A DNA stretch of 64,000 nt from Nafulsella turpanensis ZLM-10 (GCF_000346615.1 NZ_ANNU01000019.1:1-64000); one strand, 5' to 3'. Positions 43,686 to 53,103 are shown, numbered from the stretch's first letter. Notes: a model not told the origin generated them from the letters alone. Translations and numbers: made by a program.

Positions 43686-44972
43686 ATGGAACAATTACGA
43701 GAACAAACAGCTGCCACCACGGCAGTCGAAGCCCTATATGAACGATTCAGGAGAATAAGAAAGCAGACGGAAGAGATTTGTGCCCCTTTGCAGGCCGAAG
43801 ACTATGTAGTGCAGCCTGTAGTGGAGGTAAGCCCGCCGAAATGGCACCTGGGGCATACCAGCTGGTTTTTCGAAGAGTTTGTGTTAAAGCCCCGGAAGGA
43901 AGGCTACCGCCTTTTTCATCCAGATTATGCGTTTCTTTTTAACAGCTATTACGAAAGTGTAGGTCGGCGTGTCATGCGTACCAACCGCGGAAACCTTACG
44001 CGCCCCTCTGTAGCTGAAGTGTATGCCTACAGAAAGTATGTTAATGAACAAATGGAGGAATATCTCCTGCAGGCAGAACTTCCTGATGATATCCGCTTTG
44101 TGATTGAGATGGGCCTGCAGCATGAACAGCAGCACCAGGAATTGCTCATCTACGATATAAAATTCATCCTGGGAGGAAATCCCCTTTTTCCTGTCTATAA
44201 GGAACTAGCAATGGAAAGGCCGGCTAATGTGCCGAAGGCAGCCAACTGGCTGGAGGTCGAAGAGGGGCTCTACACCATAGGCTGCAATCAGCCCGATACT
44301 TTTCATTTCGATAATGAAAGGGGTGCTCATAAAGAGTACCTGGAAGCCTTTCGTCTGATGGATCGACTGGTCACTAACGGGGAGTATATCGAATTTATGG
44401 AAGACGGGGGGTATAAAGATTTTCGCCACTGGCTACAGGAAGGTTGGGAATGGGTGAAGCAGGAGAAAATTCAGGCTCCTTTCCACTGGCACCAGGTAGA
44501 AGGCGAATGGTATCGCTACAGTTTGCATGGACTGGAAAAGTTAAACCTGCAGGCGCCTATGAGTCATATAAGCTTTTATGAGGCCGATGCTTATGCCCGC
44601 TGGAAGGGCATGCGACTACCCACAGAAGCTGAGTGGGAGGTGGCCTGCCGGCAGTACAGTCCCCATATACCCGGTTCAGCTAATTTACAGCAAAGTGGTG
44701 TTTTCGAGCCTCAGCCTCCGCAGTCCGGTAATTACCAGTTTTATGGCGATTTGTGGGAGTGGACAGCCAGTGCCTATCGCCCTTATCCGTACTATGAAGC
44801 GCCGGAGGGAGCTTTGGGCGAGTATAATGGCAAATTTATGATAAACCAGATGGTACTCCGGGGAGGCTCCTGTGCTACACCTGAAGACCACATCCGGCCA
44901 AGCTACCGTAATTTTTTCCACCCGCAGCTTCGCTGGTTTTTTAGTGGCCTCCGGTTGGCTCAGTATGTTTAA
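43686..44972 (+). CDS. egtB: Ergothioneine biosynthesis protein EgtB
   Basis: 428 aa from ATG 43686 (an in-frame ATG at 43659 adds nine unlikely residues). A DinB-like N-terminal domain carries the iron ligands: WHLGHTSWFFEEF, then LQHEQQHQE (HxxxHxE). The FGE-sulfatase-like C-terminal domain runs from MRLPTEAEWEVA to the end (GDLWEWTAS, LRGGSCATPEDHIRPSYRNFF). EgtB is the non-haem iron sulfoxide synthase joining a thiol (Cys or gamma-Glu-Cys) to hercynine. egtD follows 17 bp later. Confidence 0.93.
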   Translation: MEQLREQTAATTAVEALYERFRRIRKQTEEICAPLQAEDYVVQPVVEVSPPKWHLGHTSWFFEEFVLKPRKEGYRLFHPDYAFLFNSYYESVGRRVMRTNRGNLTRPSVAEVYAYRKYVNEQMEEYLLQAELPDDIRFVIEMGLQHEQQHQELLIYDIKFILGGNPLFPVYKELAMERPANVPKAANWLEVEEGLYTIGCNQPDTFHFDNERGAHKEYLEAFRLMDRLVTNGEYIEFMEDGGYKDFRHWLQEGWEWVKQEKIQAPFHWHQVEGEWYRYSLHGLEKLNLQAPMSHISFYEADAYARWKGMRLPTEAEWEVACRQYSPHIPGSANLQQSGVFEPQPPQSGNYQFYGDLWEWTASAYRPYPYYEAPEGALGEYNGKFMINQMVLRGGSCATPEDHIRPSYRNFFHPQLRWFFSGLRLAQYV

Positions 44973-44989
44973 AAATTTAATTCCCCTAC

Positions 44990-45937
44990 ATGAATAAGCA
45001 GTTTGCACAGGATGTGGAGCGTGGGTTATCGGGCAGCCCCAAAAGACTCTCGTCCAAGTATTTTTATGATGAGGCTGGTGATAAGCTGTTTCAGGCTATC
45101 ATGAATTTGCCGGAGTATTACCTGAGTCGGTCTGAGTATGAAATTCTGGAAATGCACCGGGAGCAGTTGCTGAGGTGTTTTGCAGGTTCAGGCGAGGCGT
45201 TCAACCTGCTGGAGTTTGGGGCGGGCGATGGTTTTAAGACCAAAGTTTTACTGCGCTATTTTTCTGAGAAGCAGATCCCTTTCCGCTATGTGCCGGTTGA
45301 TATTTCCGGCAATATTCTCAGGCAGCTGGCCGCCAGCCTGCAGGAAGAATTACCCGTACTTGAAGTGGAGCCGGTAGAAGATGATTATTTTCAGGCGCTT
45401 AAAAAGGTAAAGGAAACCACCGGACGAAGGAGTGTGGTGCTGTTTATGGGCTCCAATATCGGCAACTTTTCAGAAGAGGAAACCATCAGCTTTCTTGGAA
45501 AGCTTTATGAGAACTTAAACAAAGGTGACCTGCTGTTAACGGGTTTTGACCTTAAAAAAGATCCCGACCAGGTGCGGCTGGCTTATAATGATTCTGGAGG
45601 AATAACCCGCGCCTTTAACATGAATCTTCTGAAGCGAATAAACGAAGAGCTGGGAGGGGAGTTTAACCTGGAGAAGTTTAAGCACTACCCCATGTACAAC
45701 CCTGTTACCGGAGAAGCCAGAAGCTTTTTAATGAGCCGCGAAAAACAGGAGGTGCGGATTAAAGAGCTAGGAAGGAGCTTTTCGTTTGAAGCATGGGAGC
45801 CTGTCCATGTAGAAATTTCGCGTAAGTATGATTTACCGTCGATAGAAGAGTATGCCCGGAGAAGTGGTTTTGCAGTAGTAAAGCACTTTTTTGACTGCAA
45901 GCATTACTTTGTGGATTCTCTTTGGGAGAAAAAGTAA
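44990..45937 (+). CDS. egtD: L-histidine N-alpha-methyltransferase EgtD
   Basis: 315 aa. The family motifs KYFYDEAGDKLFQAIMNLPEYYLSRSEYEIL, LLEFGAGDGFKTKVLL (SAM site), YVPVDIS and LFMGSNIGNF are present. It trimethylates histidine to hercynine, the substrate of EgtB upstream. No egtA, egtC or egtE is nearby, so the C-S lyase step must be elsewhere, as in other bacteria with only egtB/egtD. Confidence 0.95.
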   Translation: MNKQFAQDVERGLSGSPKRLSSKYFYDEAGDKLFQAIMNLPEYYLSRSEYEILEMHREQLLRCFAGSGEAFNLLEFGAGDGFKTKVLLRYFSEKQIPFRYVPVDISGNILRQLAASLQEELPVLEVEPVEDDYFQALKKVKETTGRRSVVLFMGSNIGNFSEEETISFLGKLYENLNKGDLLLTGFDLKKDPDQVRLAYNDSGGITRAFNMNLLKRINEELGGEFNLEKFKHYPMYNPVTGEARSFLMSREKQEVRIKELGRSFSFEAWEPVHVEISRKYDLPSIEEYARRSGFAVVKHFFDCKHYFVDSLWEKK

Positions 45938-45954
45938 TTAATTTCTTCCGGCCA

Positions 45955-45985
45955 TTGCGTAAATTAATTTTACTCGCTACTTTTG
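45955..45985 (+). promoter_or_regulatory. Promoter of tRNA-Leu
   Basis: TTG (45955-45957), 20 bp, TActTTTG (45978-45985), about 17 bp before the mature tRNA 5' end. Confidence 0.6.
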
Positions 45986-46002
45986 TGCCCTTACCAATCA
46001 AT

Positions 46003-46086
46003 GCGCACGTGGTGAAATTGGTAGACACGCCATCTTGAGGGGGTGGTGCCTTAATTGGTGTGGTGGTTCGAATCCACTCGTGCGCA
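46003..46086 (+). tRNA. tRNA-Leu(GAG)
   Basis: 84 nt class-II tRNA. Acceptor GCGCACG pairs with CGTGCGC, D arm, anticodon stem CCATC/GGTGG around the loop TTGAGGG (anticodon GAG), a long variable arm, and the T arm GGTTCGAATCC. CCA is not encoded. Confidence 0.97.
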
Positions 46087-46089
46087 CAG

Positions 46090-46123
46090 CAAAGCCTTGT
46101 TCTTTCGGACAGGGCTTTTTTTT
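46090..46123 (+). terminator. Terminator after tRNA-Leu
   Basis: AAAGCCTTGTTC, loop TTTC, GGACAGGGCTTT with two G-U pairs, then a T run. Confidence 0.8.
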
Positions 46124-46191
46124 GTACAAAAACAAAAAAAAGGATGCCTCGGTCAGAAGCTATCCTTTTGTTAGGCAGGAATCGTTCTTCT

Positions 46192-47709
46192 TTACTCCCA
46201 GCTTGGTGTTACCCCATCTTCCAGTAGTAATTCTCTTTCGCTGCCGCTGGTATTCATGATATAAATATCAGGTGAGCCAGTACCTTCATTTGAAGTATTG
46301 ACAAAAACTACTTTGGCTCCATCCGGACTAAAACGGGGCATCAGGTCATTGGTGCCATCTTCCTTATTGCCGGAAAGGTCAGTTAGTTCGCCGTTTATGA
46401 GGTTGAGCAGGAAGATATGGCTGTCGAGCTGTCGGCCGTCTCCCGCCACTGATTCAAAGCCTGAAACATCTTTGGTAAATAAAATTTTGGTGCCATCGAT
46501 AGAAAAAACCGGCCCTCCAAGCATGCCCGGTTCATTGCTGACAATTTGAACGGTGTCAGAGCCATCGGCATTCATCAGGTAAATTCTGGAGTCGTAAATG
46601 TTTGGCCCGATAGCAAGAGCGGCAATTTTGCCTCCGTTCTGGGCAGTCCAGTCCACGTCGCGCCAGTGGTAACCTGCCGGAGCCTGAGCTACAGGTCGGA
46701 GGTTGAAACCCGCGCGATTGATTTTGTACAGCATATCGTAATGCGAATACAGAAATTCCCCACCGTCGGGCGACCAGGTATAACCAAGGCCGTTATTGTG
46801 GTAACCTGCTACCGGTAGGGTGGTAACCTGGTATACCTCTTTTCCCTCCCTGCTCATGGTATAAATCTGGGTTTCTACATCGGCATTGGAGGTAAAGGCA
46901 ATTAGGTCCTGCAGAGGGCTTTGTAGTGGTCGCCATTCCCTGCTTGGCAGACCGGTGAGTCGCTGGGTGCTGCCATCTGAAAGGTCGGCTGAAAATATCT
47001 CATAATTGGCTCCCATATTGCGTGAAAATAAAAAACGGTTATCTGGGAAAGAAACCGTTTTAAATGACCAGACCGGGCCGGGGGTGAGGTGGTCACTACT
47101 GTCTTTTGCAATAATCTGCCAGTAATAAGCTGTATTGTGCCTGAGGCCTTCGAGGGTATAGGTGGTGTCAAAAACATTTTCGGCAACCAGCCTTCCTTTT
47201 GTGGAGTCGGATTCGTACAGGAGGATATCATAGCGGAGGCTGTCGCCATCAGGATCAGTTGCGGGAAACCATTTGAGCTGAAGGTTAGTGCTTACATCAG
47301 CAGCTCCATTTTCCGGAGTAGCTCCTGCTGGTATGGCGGGGGCCGAATTCGCACTGCTGCCATCTGTAGGAGAGAGGACGCTGATTACCTGGGTAGTTTG
47401 CCCTTCCTTCACCATTACAGCAGGACTTTCTGTTTTGTAGTCGGCTTTCTTTATGTTAACCGTTACATTGCCGGTGGGTACACTGGGTAAGTAAAAAGTG
47501 CCATCGGCATCGGTTAATATGGCTTCAGTGGCCGGATTGGTGGTGATGCTTGCGCCCGCAACAGGCTCACCGGTAGCGGCGTAAGTTACCCTGCCTCTAA
47601 TGCTGCCAAAGGTCTCCGGTTCTATGGTTTCCTCACAACTGGTAAAAATTAGTCCTGCTAACAGGAAAGTAAAAATGGCTAAATAGAAACGCGTAAATTT
47701 TGAGTGCAT
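46192..47709 (-). CDS. TolB-like lipoprotein with carboxypeptidase-regulatory and Fn3 domains
   Basis: 505 aa. Lipobox IFTSC (Cys25), a CarboxypepD_reg-like domain (GSIRGRVTYAATGEPVAGASI), a fibronectin-type segment (PAIPAGATPENGAADVSTNLQLKW...YYWQIIAKDSS), then PD40/TolB-type beta-propeller repeats (YTWSPDGGEFLYSH, VFSIDGTKILFTK, RFSPDGAKVVFV). It is probably a periplasmic or surface binding lipoprotein. The downstream position relative to csgEFG may be coincidental; a 460-bp gap separates them. Confidence 0.82.
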   Translation of the reverse strand: MHSKFTRFYLAIFTFLLAGLIFTSCEETIEPETFGSIRGRVTYAATGEPVAGASITTNPATEAILTDADGTFYLPSVPTGNVTVNIKKADYKTESPAVMVKEGQTTQVISVLSPTDGSSANSAPAIPAGATPENGAADVSTNLQLKWFPATDPDGDSLRYDILLYESDSTKGRLVAENVFDTTYTLEGLRHNTAYYWQIIAKDSSDHLTPGPVWSFKTVSFPDNRFLFSRNMGANYEIFSADLSDGSTQRLTGLPSREWRPLQSPLQDLIAFTSNADVETQIYTMSREGKEVYQVTTLPVAGYHNNGLGYTWSPDGGEFLYSHYDMLYKINRAGFNLRPVAQAPAGYHWRDVDWTAQNGGKIAALAIGPNIYDSRIYLMNADGSDTVQIVSNEPGMLGGPVFSIDGTKILFTKDVSGFESVAGDGRQLDSHIFLLNLINGELTDLSGNKEDGTNDLMPRFSPDGAKVVFVNTSNEGTGSPDIYIMNTSGSERELLLEDGVTPSWE

Positions 47710-48173
47710 AAAGCGAATAGAAAATAGTAGAAATGCATTTTACGTTTGAACTACGAATATACTATATTTTATCGAGTCTCCTACATATTTAATGATTTCG
47801 ATGGGGATTAATTTTAAAAATTATCAATTTAATCCCATTAAGGAGAGGGGGCTTTATCCAGGGGAGAGATTGGAGCATCCGGTTCCTTATCTCTGTTGAA
47901 GAGCGGGTACTCAGGTTGGTGTTGTTGTGGACCGTGTAATGGTGATGGTGCTGCTTTTTTTAAAGTGTAGTAGTCTGATGAAGCCTTCCTCCAGTGGTAT
48001 CAGTTGTACAGTTGGGTTTAAAAGCTATTGCATTTTAAGTTTCCTATAGTGGAGAGGGAACAAAGTGGTGCGGAAATGGCTATAATATTAAGCAAAAACG
48101 GTCTGTGTACAAGATGTAAACAGACTGCTCATTTTTAAGGTGTGTCGAAATTAATAAAGCTGCTTGCCACGCA
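47710..48173. other. Intergenic region between the TolB-like gene and csgG
   Basis: No gene seen. AT-rich stretches and a guanine-rich tract only; no curlin-like repeat sequence. Confidence 0.5.
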
Positions 48174-49547
48174 TCAGCGCTGAAGAAAGTAAAACTTTAA
48201 TCCTAAAGATGTTTCCCAGAAAGCATCGTTGTACCGGCCACCTCGATAGCCATCCAGCCTGTCGGTAAATAAATAGTGGTACCTGCCCATCAGGTTAATG
48301 CCCATATAGTCGGTGGTTAAATATTCAATTCCAAAACCTGCAGCAGCCTTGCCTGTAATATTGGTTTTGAAATCGGCTGAACTCCTGGTGTTGCTGGTGG
48401 CGATAGAGCCAATGGAGGCTGTAAACACCGGCGTAAAGTGGCTGGTCGGGTAAAGTTTATAAGTAGTGTAGAGGTCGGCCATTAAAAGGGAGGTAGAGAA
48501 GGCCTTTTCTGTTGCCAGTTCTCCCACGGCAAGCCGAAGTCCATGCTCCCAGTAAGGGCTACCGTGGTAAGCTGCCTGCAGGCTCAGTCCCGGGCGTATC
48601 AGAGGGTTCGCATAGTCTCCGCTATAGAGAAAGGCACTGGCGGCTGCGCCGATGCTGATCTTGCCGCGTCTTTCTTTATGGTGTTGAAAGAAGACATCTG
48701 TATCTTTACTGAGTCTTTTTTCTTCAAGGTATTCAGCCACAGCGGGGCTTTCCATGAAATTTTCGCTCTCCGCTTCCCAGAGACCGTCGACGAGGCCTTC
48801 GATAATAAGGCTTTGTACGGCTTTTTCAATAGCATCCTTTACGGCAATTTCAGTAGGCTCATTGTAGGTTATACCGGTTTCTGCCTCCAGCAGGCGTTTA
48901 AACTTTACAAACTGGAATACGCCTACATCGACTGTCTGCGACAGGATGGTTTTGGTAGTATAAACAGTTTTCAGGATCCGGCCATTGCTGGTCGAAACAG
49001 CACGTAGGTATACAGTTACCCTGTCTTCGCGGTACTGGCCTGAGGCGCCTGTCCCAAAATACCGCAGGCCTGCTCCGCCGGTAATTACGTTTACATCATA
49101 TGAAATAATGCCTCCTTCCAGAATAACGCCGGCAAAAAGCAGGGGGGGGAGTAGGTCCTGTTGCTGATTTCCCTCCAGGTATTCAGCCCGGCTGGAGCGG
49201 ATAATCTTTCTTTCATTTAATAGGTTACCTAAATTCTCGCGTTCCAGCGGAACAAACCAGTTAGATTCTTCCAGGGCACGAAGAAGAATGGAGGTGGCAC
49301 CCTGGGTAACGGCTGTAGACCAGCTGGCGCCTACCTCAGAAGGCTTATACTGGCCTGTTTGGTCCCTGAACTTATATACAGAGGCTACTATTGGTTCTTT
49401 GGGAGCCGGCAATTCTTCAAAGGACCTGAATGCAGGTGTTTCAACACCCAGTCGGGCAGCTTGGTGAGTAAAAGGCTGATGGAGGAAAGGGGCGCAGCTG
49501 CTCATGAGTAAGGCCATGAGGCAGCCAAACCTTAGTTGTTTTAGCAT
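48174..49547 (-). CDS. csgG: Curli export channel CsgG with C-terminal barrel extension
   Basis: 457 aa against 277 in E. coli. Lipobox LMSSC. The CsgG core (about 45-270): VASVYKFRDQTGQYKPS, SWSTAVTQGATSILLRALEESNWFVPLERENLGNLLNERKI, YFGTGASGQYREDRVTVYLRAVS and TVYTTKTI. The last 180 residues are a second, outer-membrane-like beta domain (ISIGAAASAFLYSGDY, GIEYLTTDYMGINLMGRYHY, SLGLKFYFLQR). CsgG forms the outer-membrane nonamer that exports curli subunits. Operon with csgF and csgE. Confidence 0.93.
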   Translation of the reverse strand: MLKQLRFGCLMALLMSSCAPFLHQPFTHQAARLGVETPAFRSFEELPAPKEPIVASVYKFRDQTGQYKPSEVGASWSTAVTQGATSILLRALEESNWFVPLERENLGNLLNERKIIRSSRAEYLEGNQQQDLLPPLLFAGVILEGGIISYDVNVITGGAGLRYFGTGASGQYREDRVTVYLRAVSTSNGRILKTVYTTKTILSQTVDVGVFQFVKFKRLLEAETGITYNEPTEIAVKDAIEKAVQSLIIEGLVDGLWEAESENFMESPAVAEYLEEKRLSKDTDVFFQHHKERRGKISIGAAASAFLYSGDYANPLIRPGLSLQAAYHGSPYWEHGLRLAVGELATEKAFSTSLLMADLYTTYKLYPTSHFTPVFTASIGSIATSNTRSSADFKTNITGKAAAGFGIEYLTTDYMGINLMGRYHYLFTDRLDGYRGGRYNDAFWETSLGLKFYFLQR

Positions 49548-49560
49548 GTTGGTGAGAGAA

Positions 49561-49977
49561 TTAGAAGTACGGGATAATGACAGAGGTTGAATTTCCGGTT
49601 GAACTATCGTATATGTTAATGTTTACGCCTCCGTCGTCAGAGCCTATGTCAATCTGGTAGCTGCCAAGGTTGTACTGCCCGTCCTCGAGCCCCTCTTCCC
49701 CAAACTGAGAGTCAATAATCCTCCGCGAAAGCTGGTTGAGAATCTGGCGGTTCAGGTTATCCTGAAAATCCTGAAGCGGATCGCGCCCCCTGCCATTGAG
49801 CTGATTGGGATCTTCGAGGGTATTTTGTGCCTGGGCAGAGCTTAACATCCAGCTATAGTTTAAGTAACTTCCGCCAAAGGCAGGATTTTTAGGTTGATAT
49901 GCAAAATCCTGGGCTTTTAATTCGCTGCCAGTAGCAGCAAACCCGAATAACAGGAGTGATAAAAAAAGCTTTTTCAT
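49561..49977 (-). CDS. csgF: Curli assembly protein CsgF
   Basis: 138 aa, the E. coli length. Signal peptide, then the CsgF signature FAYQPKNPAFGGSYLNYSWMLSSAQAQN that plugs the CsgG pore, and the C-terminal YQIDIGSDDGGVNINIYD. It couples export to nucleation of fibres at the surface. 13 bp upstream of csgG. Confidence 0.95.
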   Translation of the reverse strand: MKKLFLSLLLFGFAATGSELKAQDFAYQPKNPAFGGSYLNYSWMLSSAQAQNTLEDPNQLNGRGRDPLQDFQDNLNRQILNQLSRRIIDSQFGEEGLEDGQYNLGSYQIDIGSDDGGVNINIYDSSTGNSTSVIIPYF

Positions 49978-50010
49978 TACTTGTCTTTTAAAAATTATAA
50001 TCGCTGTTCT

Positions 50011-50523
50011 TCAATAAATTCCTGAGCCTGATAGGTCGTCGCCGGATAGCTGCTGCTGAATTTGCTCATAATTCTGCAGGTAACTGTAAATGCTGCGAAC
50101 GGCCTGTTCTGCCTGGGCTTCTATGATGTCATACCGGGGCTGTAAGGGCATCTCAATAACCTGTCGGTCGTTTACTTCTACCGAAACAAGAGTTCCTAGA
50201 CCCCTGGAAGGCTTTTCTTTAATTTCGATCGAAAAATTCCTGGCGTTAGGAGGTGCCTGCCAGTTGTTGTAGAATACCTGGTAAAAATCCCGGCCTGCTT
50301 TGGTAACGGTAGCATCTACAACAAGGCCGTCAATTTCCAGGTCGAGGGCCGATGAGTTCGAATTTTCTCCTTCTATATCCTCAAGTATCTTCTTTAAAAA
50401 TTCCGGAACTTCCTGCTGAAGCGAGTCTTCTGCTTTTGAGCCGGAGGCTGCATTTTGCTGCTGTGCGCTGGCAGAAAGTGCCAGTAGACAGAAACAGAGC
50501 AAAGGTATAAGCCTCTTACTCAT
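50011..50523 (-). CDS. csgE: Curli export accessory protein CsgE
   Basis: 170 aa from ATG 50523; an in-frame ATG at 50550 places nine residues before the signal peptide. The mature protein contains the CsgE motifs LEIDGLVVDATVTKAGRDFYQVFYNNWQAP and FSIEIKEKPSRGLGTLVSVEVND. It is longer than E. coli CsgE (129) at both ends. CsgE caps the periplasmic face of CsgG and selects substrate. First gene of csgE-csgF-csgG. Confidence 0.93.
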   Translation of the reverse strand: MSKRLIPLLCFCLLALSASAQQQNAASGSKAEDSLQQEVPEFLKKILEDIEGENSNSSALDLEIDGLVVDATVTKAGRDFYQVFYNNWQAPPNARNFSIEIKEKPSRGLGTLVSVEVNDRQVIEMPLQPRYDIIEAQAEQAVRSIYSYLQNYEQIQQQLSGDDLSGSGIY

Positions 50524-50550
50524 GAGGCAGACGCCAGGCGGGAGCTTCAT

Positions 50551-50918
50551 GATTTATTATTTAGGTTTTGCATTAAAGATGGAAAAAATTTAAGGAAAGA
50601 AAAAATATCCCTCTGTTGTTTTTCTACCTTTTTGTTCCCTAACAATGAGACAGGCAGAGTGTTTAAGATAATTAACTTCCTTTAGAGCTGTTTTACAACT
50701 AATAAAATGGAAGGGTAAAGATAATACAAAATTTTGAAGAGCTTTTGGTGGAAAAGTTTTAAAGGCTCTCTATGGGGTCTGAATCATGAACGGTTTGAAT
50801 GTATAAAGGTTCTAAAACAGAACTGTTCCAGTGGCACAGTTTGCCCGCTTGTTCTGCCTTTGCTCTTTCCGAAAGCTTATGCTGGTGGTTTGATTAGATG
50901 ATTATATAAAGTACGATT
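50551..50918. other. Divergent intergenic region upstream of csgE
   Basis: No gene. It should hold the curli operon promoter (minus strand), but I cannot name a clear TAnnTTTG there. Confidence 0.4.
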
Positions 50919-51212
50919 ATGCTGAAACGATTGAAAAAGTTAATTTTGTCTGGCTTGCTGCTTGGACTGGCATTTGGTTGTGAAGATCCGGAGAGCAGAG
51001 CTCCTGAACCGCACCTTGAGCTGGGGCAATGAATGACCTTCGTAGGGGCCGAGCCTGAAGAAACTTATGTAATTGTTGGCTATCGAGCCCTCCTGGAAGA
51101 TAAAACCGAAAAGAAATGGAGAGATCAGGAGTATATTGTTTTTGTTTATACCAACGAACAAGGCGATGTAAAGGAGGCTGTTATTCATCGGAATGCTATT
51201 ATTAAGGAATAA
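50919..51212 (+). pseudogene. Small lipoprotein gene with in-frame TGA
   Basis: From ATG 50919 an N-terminus with signal and lipobox LAFGC leads to LGQ and then TGA (51030-51032). The same frame goes straight on with MTFVGAEPEETYVIVGYRALLED...AIIKE to TAA at 51210-51212. The pieces fit one lipoprotein of about 97 residues broken by a nonsense codon. Alternatively, two tiny ORFs are translated, the second from the ATG at 51033. Confidence 0.6.
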
Positions 51213-51274
51213 GCTGTAGCGCCTCATTTGGCTGCAGCTGCCATCCTGGAACTCATTTAATTTGAACAAAAAAT

Positions 51275-52330
51275 ATGGAATTAAACATTGATTTACTTTC
51301 CCGCATATGTAAAGCACCGGGAGCGCCCGGCTACGAAGGGCCTATTCGCCAGCTGGTGCTGGATGAGCTGGCTTCACTGGCCGATGAAGTAAAGGTTGAT
51401 AATCTTGGAAATGTTATTGCTCTTAAAAAGGGACAGAATACACCTGAACATAAGAAGGTGATGGTAGCAGCCCACATGGATGAAATTGGGTTCATTGTAA
51501 CCCATGTCGATGATGCCGGTTTTGTTCGTTTCCACACACTGGGAGGATTCGACCCGAAAACCTTAACTGCACAGCGCGTAATTGTACATGGAAAGCAGGA
51601 CCTGGTGGGAGTGATGGGTTCCAAGCCTATCCATGTAATGTCGCAGGAAGAGCGGAATAAGCTGCCAAAGACTACTGATTATTTTATTGACCTGGGACTG
51701 CCGAAAGAAGAGGTGGAAAAATATATACGTGTAGGCGACCCTATTACCCGCGAGCGCGATTTGATAGAAGTTGGTGAATGTGTAAATGGTAAGTCCATTG
51801 ATAACAGGGTTTCTGTTTTTGTTTTAATTGAAGCATTACGGGCACTTAAAAATCCTCCTTACGATGTATACGCTGTGTTTACAGTACAGGAAGAGGTGGG
51901 GATCCGCGGAGCCAACGTGGCAGCACACCAGATTGACCCTGATTTTGGTCTTGGCCTTGATACTACCATTGCCTTTGATGTGCCGGGTGCACCGGCGCAT
52001 GAGAGGGTAACCCAGCTGGGCAAGGGGGCGGCCATTAAAATAATGGATGCTTCTACGATATGTGATCCCCGTATGGTAGATTTTCTGCAGACAACTGCTG
52101 AGAAGAGCAACATCAGCTGGCAGCCCGAAATTCTTACTGCCGGAGGTACCGATACGGCAGGTGTTCAGCGCATGGGAAAAAGAGGGGCTATTGCAGGGGC
52201 TATTTCCATTCCTACCCGCCATTTGCACCAGGTAATTGAAATGGCGCATAAAAAAGATATTGCCGATTGTATCGACCTGCTGCAGTCTGCTCTTCATACT
52301 TTCGATAAGTATAACTGGGCACACAGCTAG
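51275..52330 (+). CDS. M42-family aminopeptidase
   Basis: 351 aa. Metal ligands and catalytic residues of the family: AAHMDEIGFI (His, Asp), SIDNRVSVFVLIEAL (bridging Asp), TVQEEVGIRGANVAAH (catalytic Glu pair), DTTIAFDVPG (Asp), and IPTRHLHQVIE (His). It is a cytoplasmic tetrahedral co-catalytic zinc aminopeptidase that trims peptides, of the FrvX/YpdE/glutamyl-aminopeptidase sort. Specificity unknown. Confidence 0.93.
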   Translation: MELNIDLLSRICKAPGAPGYEGPIRQLVLDELASLADEVKVDNLGNVIALKKGQNTPEHKKVMVAAHMDEIGFIVTHVDDAGFVRFHTLGGFDPKTLTAQRVIVHGKQDLVGVMGSKPIHVMSQEERNKLPKTTDYFIDLGLPKEEVEKYIRVGDPITRERDLIEVGECVNGKSIDNRVSVFVLIEALRALKNPPYDVYAVFTVQEEVGIRGANVAAHQIDPDFGLGLDTTIAFDVPGAPAHERVTQLGKGAAIKIMDASTICDPRMVDFLQTTAEKSNISWQPEILTAGGTDTAGVQRMGKRGAIAGAISIPTRHLHQVIEMAHKKDIADCIDLLQSALHTFDKYNWAHS

Positions 52331-52397
52331 TCCCACAGGGTAACTTTTACAGGCTGTTTTACGAATAGAAGAGTAAGTTTAAATCTCACTTACTACT

Positions 52398-53087
52398 ATG
52401 CGTAAAACAGCCTCCTTTTTTTACTACATTCTCTGCTTCTTACTCCTGTTTCCATGCCTGCTCTACTCGCAGGGCCTGCCTAATGATAGTGGCCTGTTCG
52501 GGGGTGTGGTGGTCGACCGGGCTACCAGCGAAATAATACCTCATGCAACGGTCAAAAATAAAACACAAAATGTAGATGTGCTGGCCGATAGTACAGGATT
52601 TTTTAGCATAGAGGCCCGGGAAGGCGATACGCTTATTTTTGAAGCCATGCTGTACCGCCCTTCCAGCTTTATAGTGCCGGAAGGATACAATGGAAGGCAG
52701 TTTGGTTTTATTGCTGGCCTGCAGCAGGATGCAGTGCTGCTGAAAGAAGTCGAGGTGGCAGGATTTCCCTCTCAGCAACAGTTTGAGCAGGCAATCCTCA
52801 TGATTGATCCGGGAAATGTAGTGGAGAAAACGGTTGTGCTAAATGAAGAGCTGGAAGATATTACAGCCGATAAAACGAATATGCAGGGCTATATTCTGGA
52901 AGCTAATCGCGACTACATGATTTATGAAATTACAGGTAACCCTCAGCCTAATAATTTTCTTAATCCGGAGCGGTGGGCCAAGTTTATCAATGACTGGCAG
53001 GAGGGTGTATTTACCGAAGAAAGTATAGAGAAGCTGGAGGGTTTTCCTGTGTATGAAGAAGATGAGCAGGAGCCTGAGGAATTTTAA
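52398..53087 (+). CDS. Exported protein with carboxypeptidase-regulatory-like domain
   Basis: 229 aa. Signal peptide (FFYYILCFLLLFPCLLYSQ), a CarboxypepD_reg-like beta-sandwich at about 30-120 (FGGVVVDRATSEIIPHATVKNK, DSTGFFSIEAREGDTL), then an acidic C-terminus (YEEDEQEPEEF). No enzyme motif. Role unknown. Confidence 0.75.
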   Translation: MRKTASFFYYILCFLLLFPCLLYSQGLPNDSGLFGGVVVDRATSEIIPHATVKNKTQNVDVLADSTGFFSIEAREGDTLIFEAMLYRPSSFIVPEGYNGRQFGFIAGLQQDAVLLKEVEVAGFPSQQQFEQAILMIDPGNVVEKTVVLNEELEDITADKTNMQGYILEANRDYMIYEITGNPQPNNFLNPERWAKFINDWQEGVFTEESIEKLEGFPVYEEDEQEPEEF

Positions 53088-53103
53088 TACGGCCGTTTTC
53101 GGC

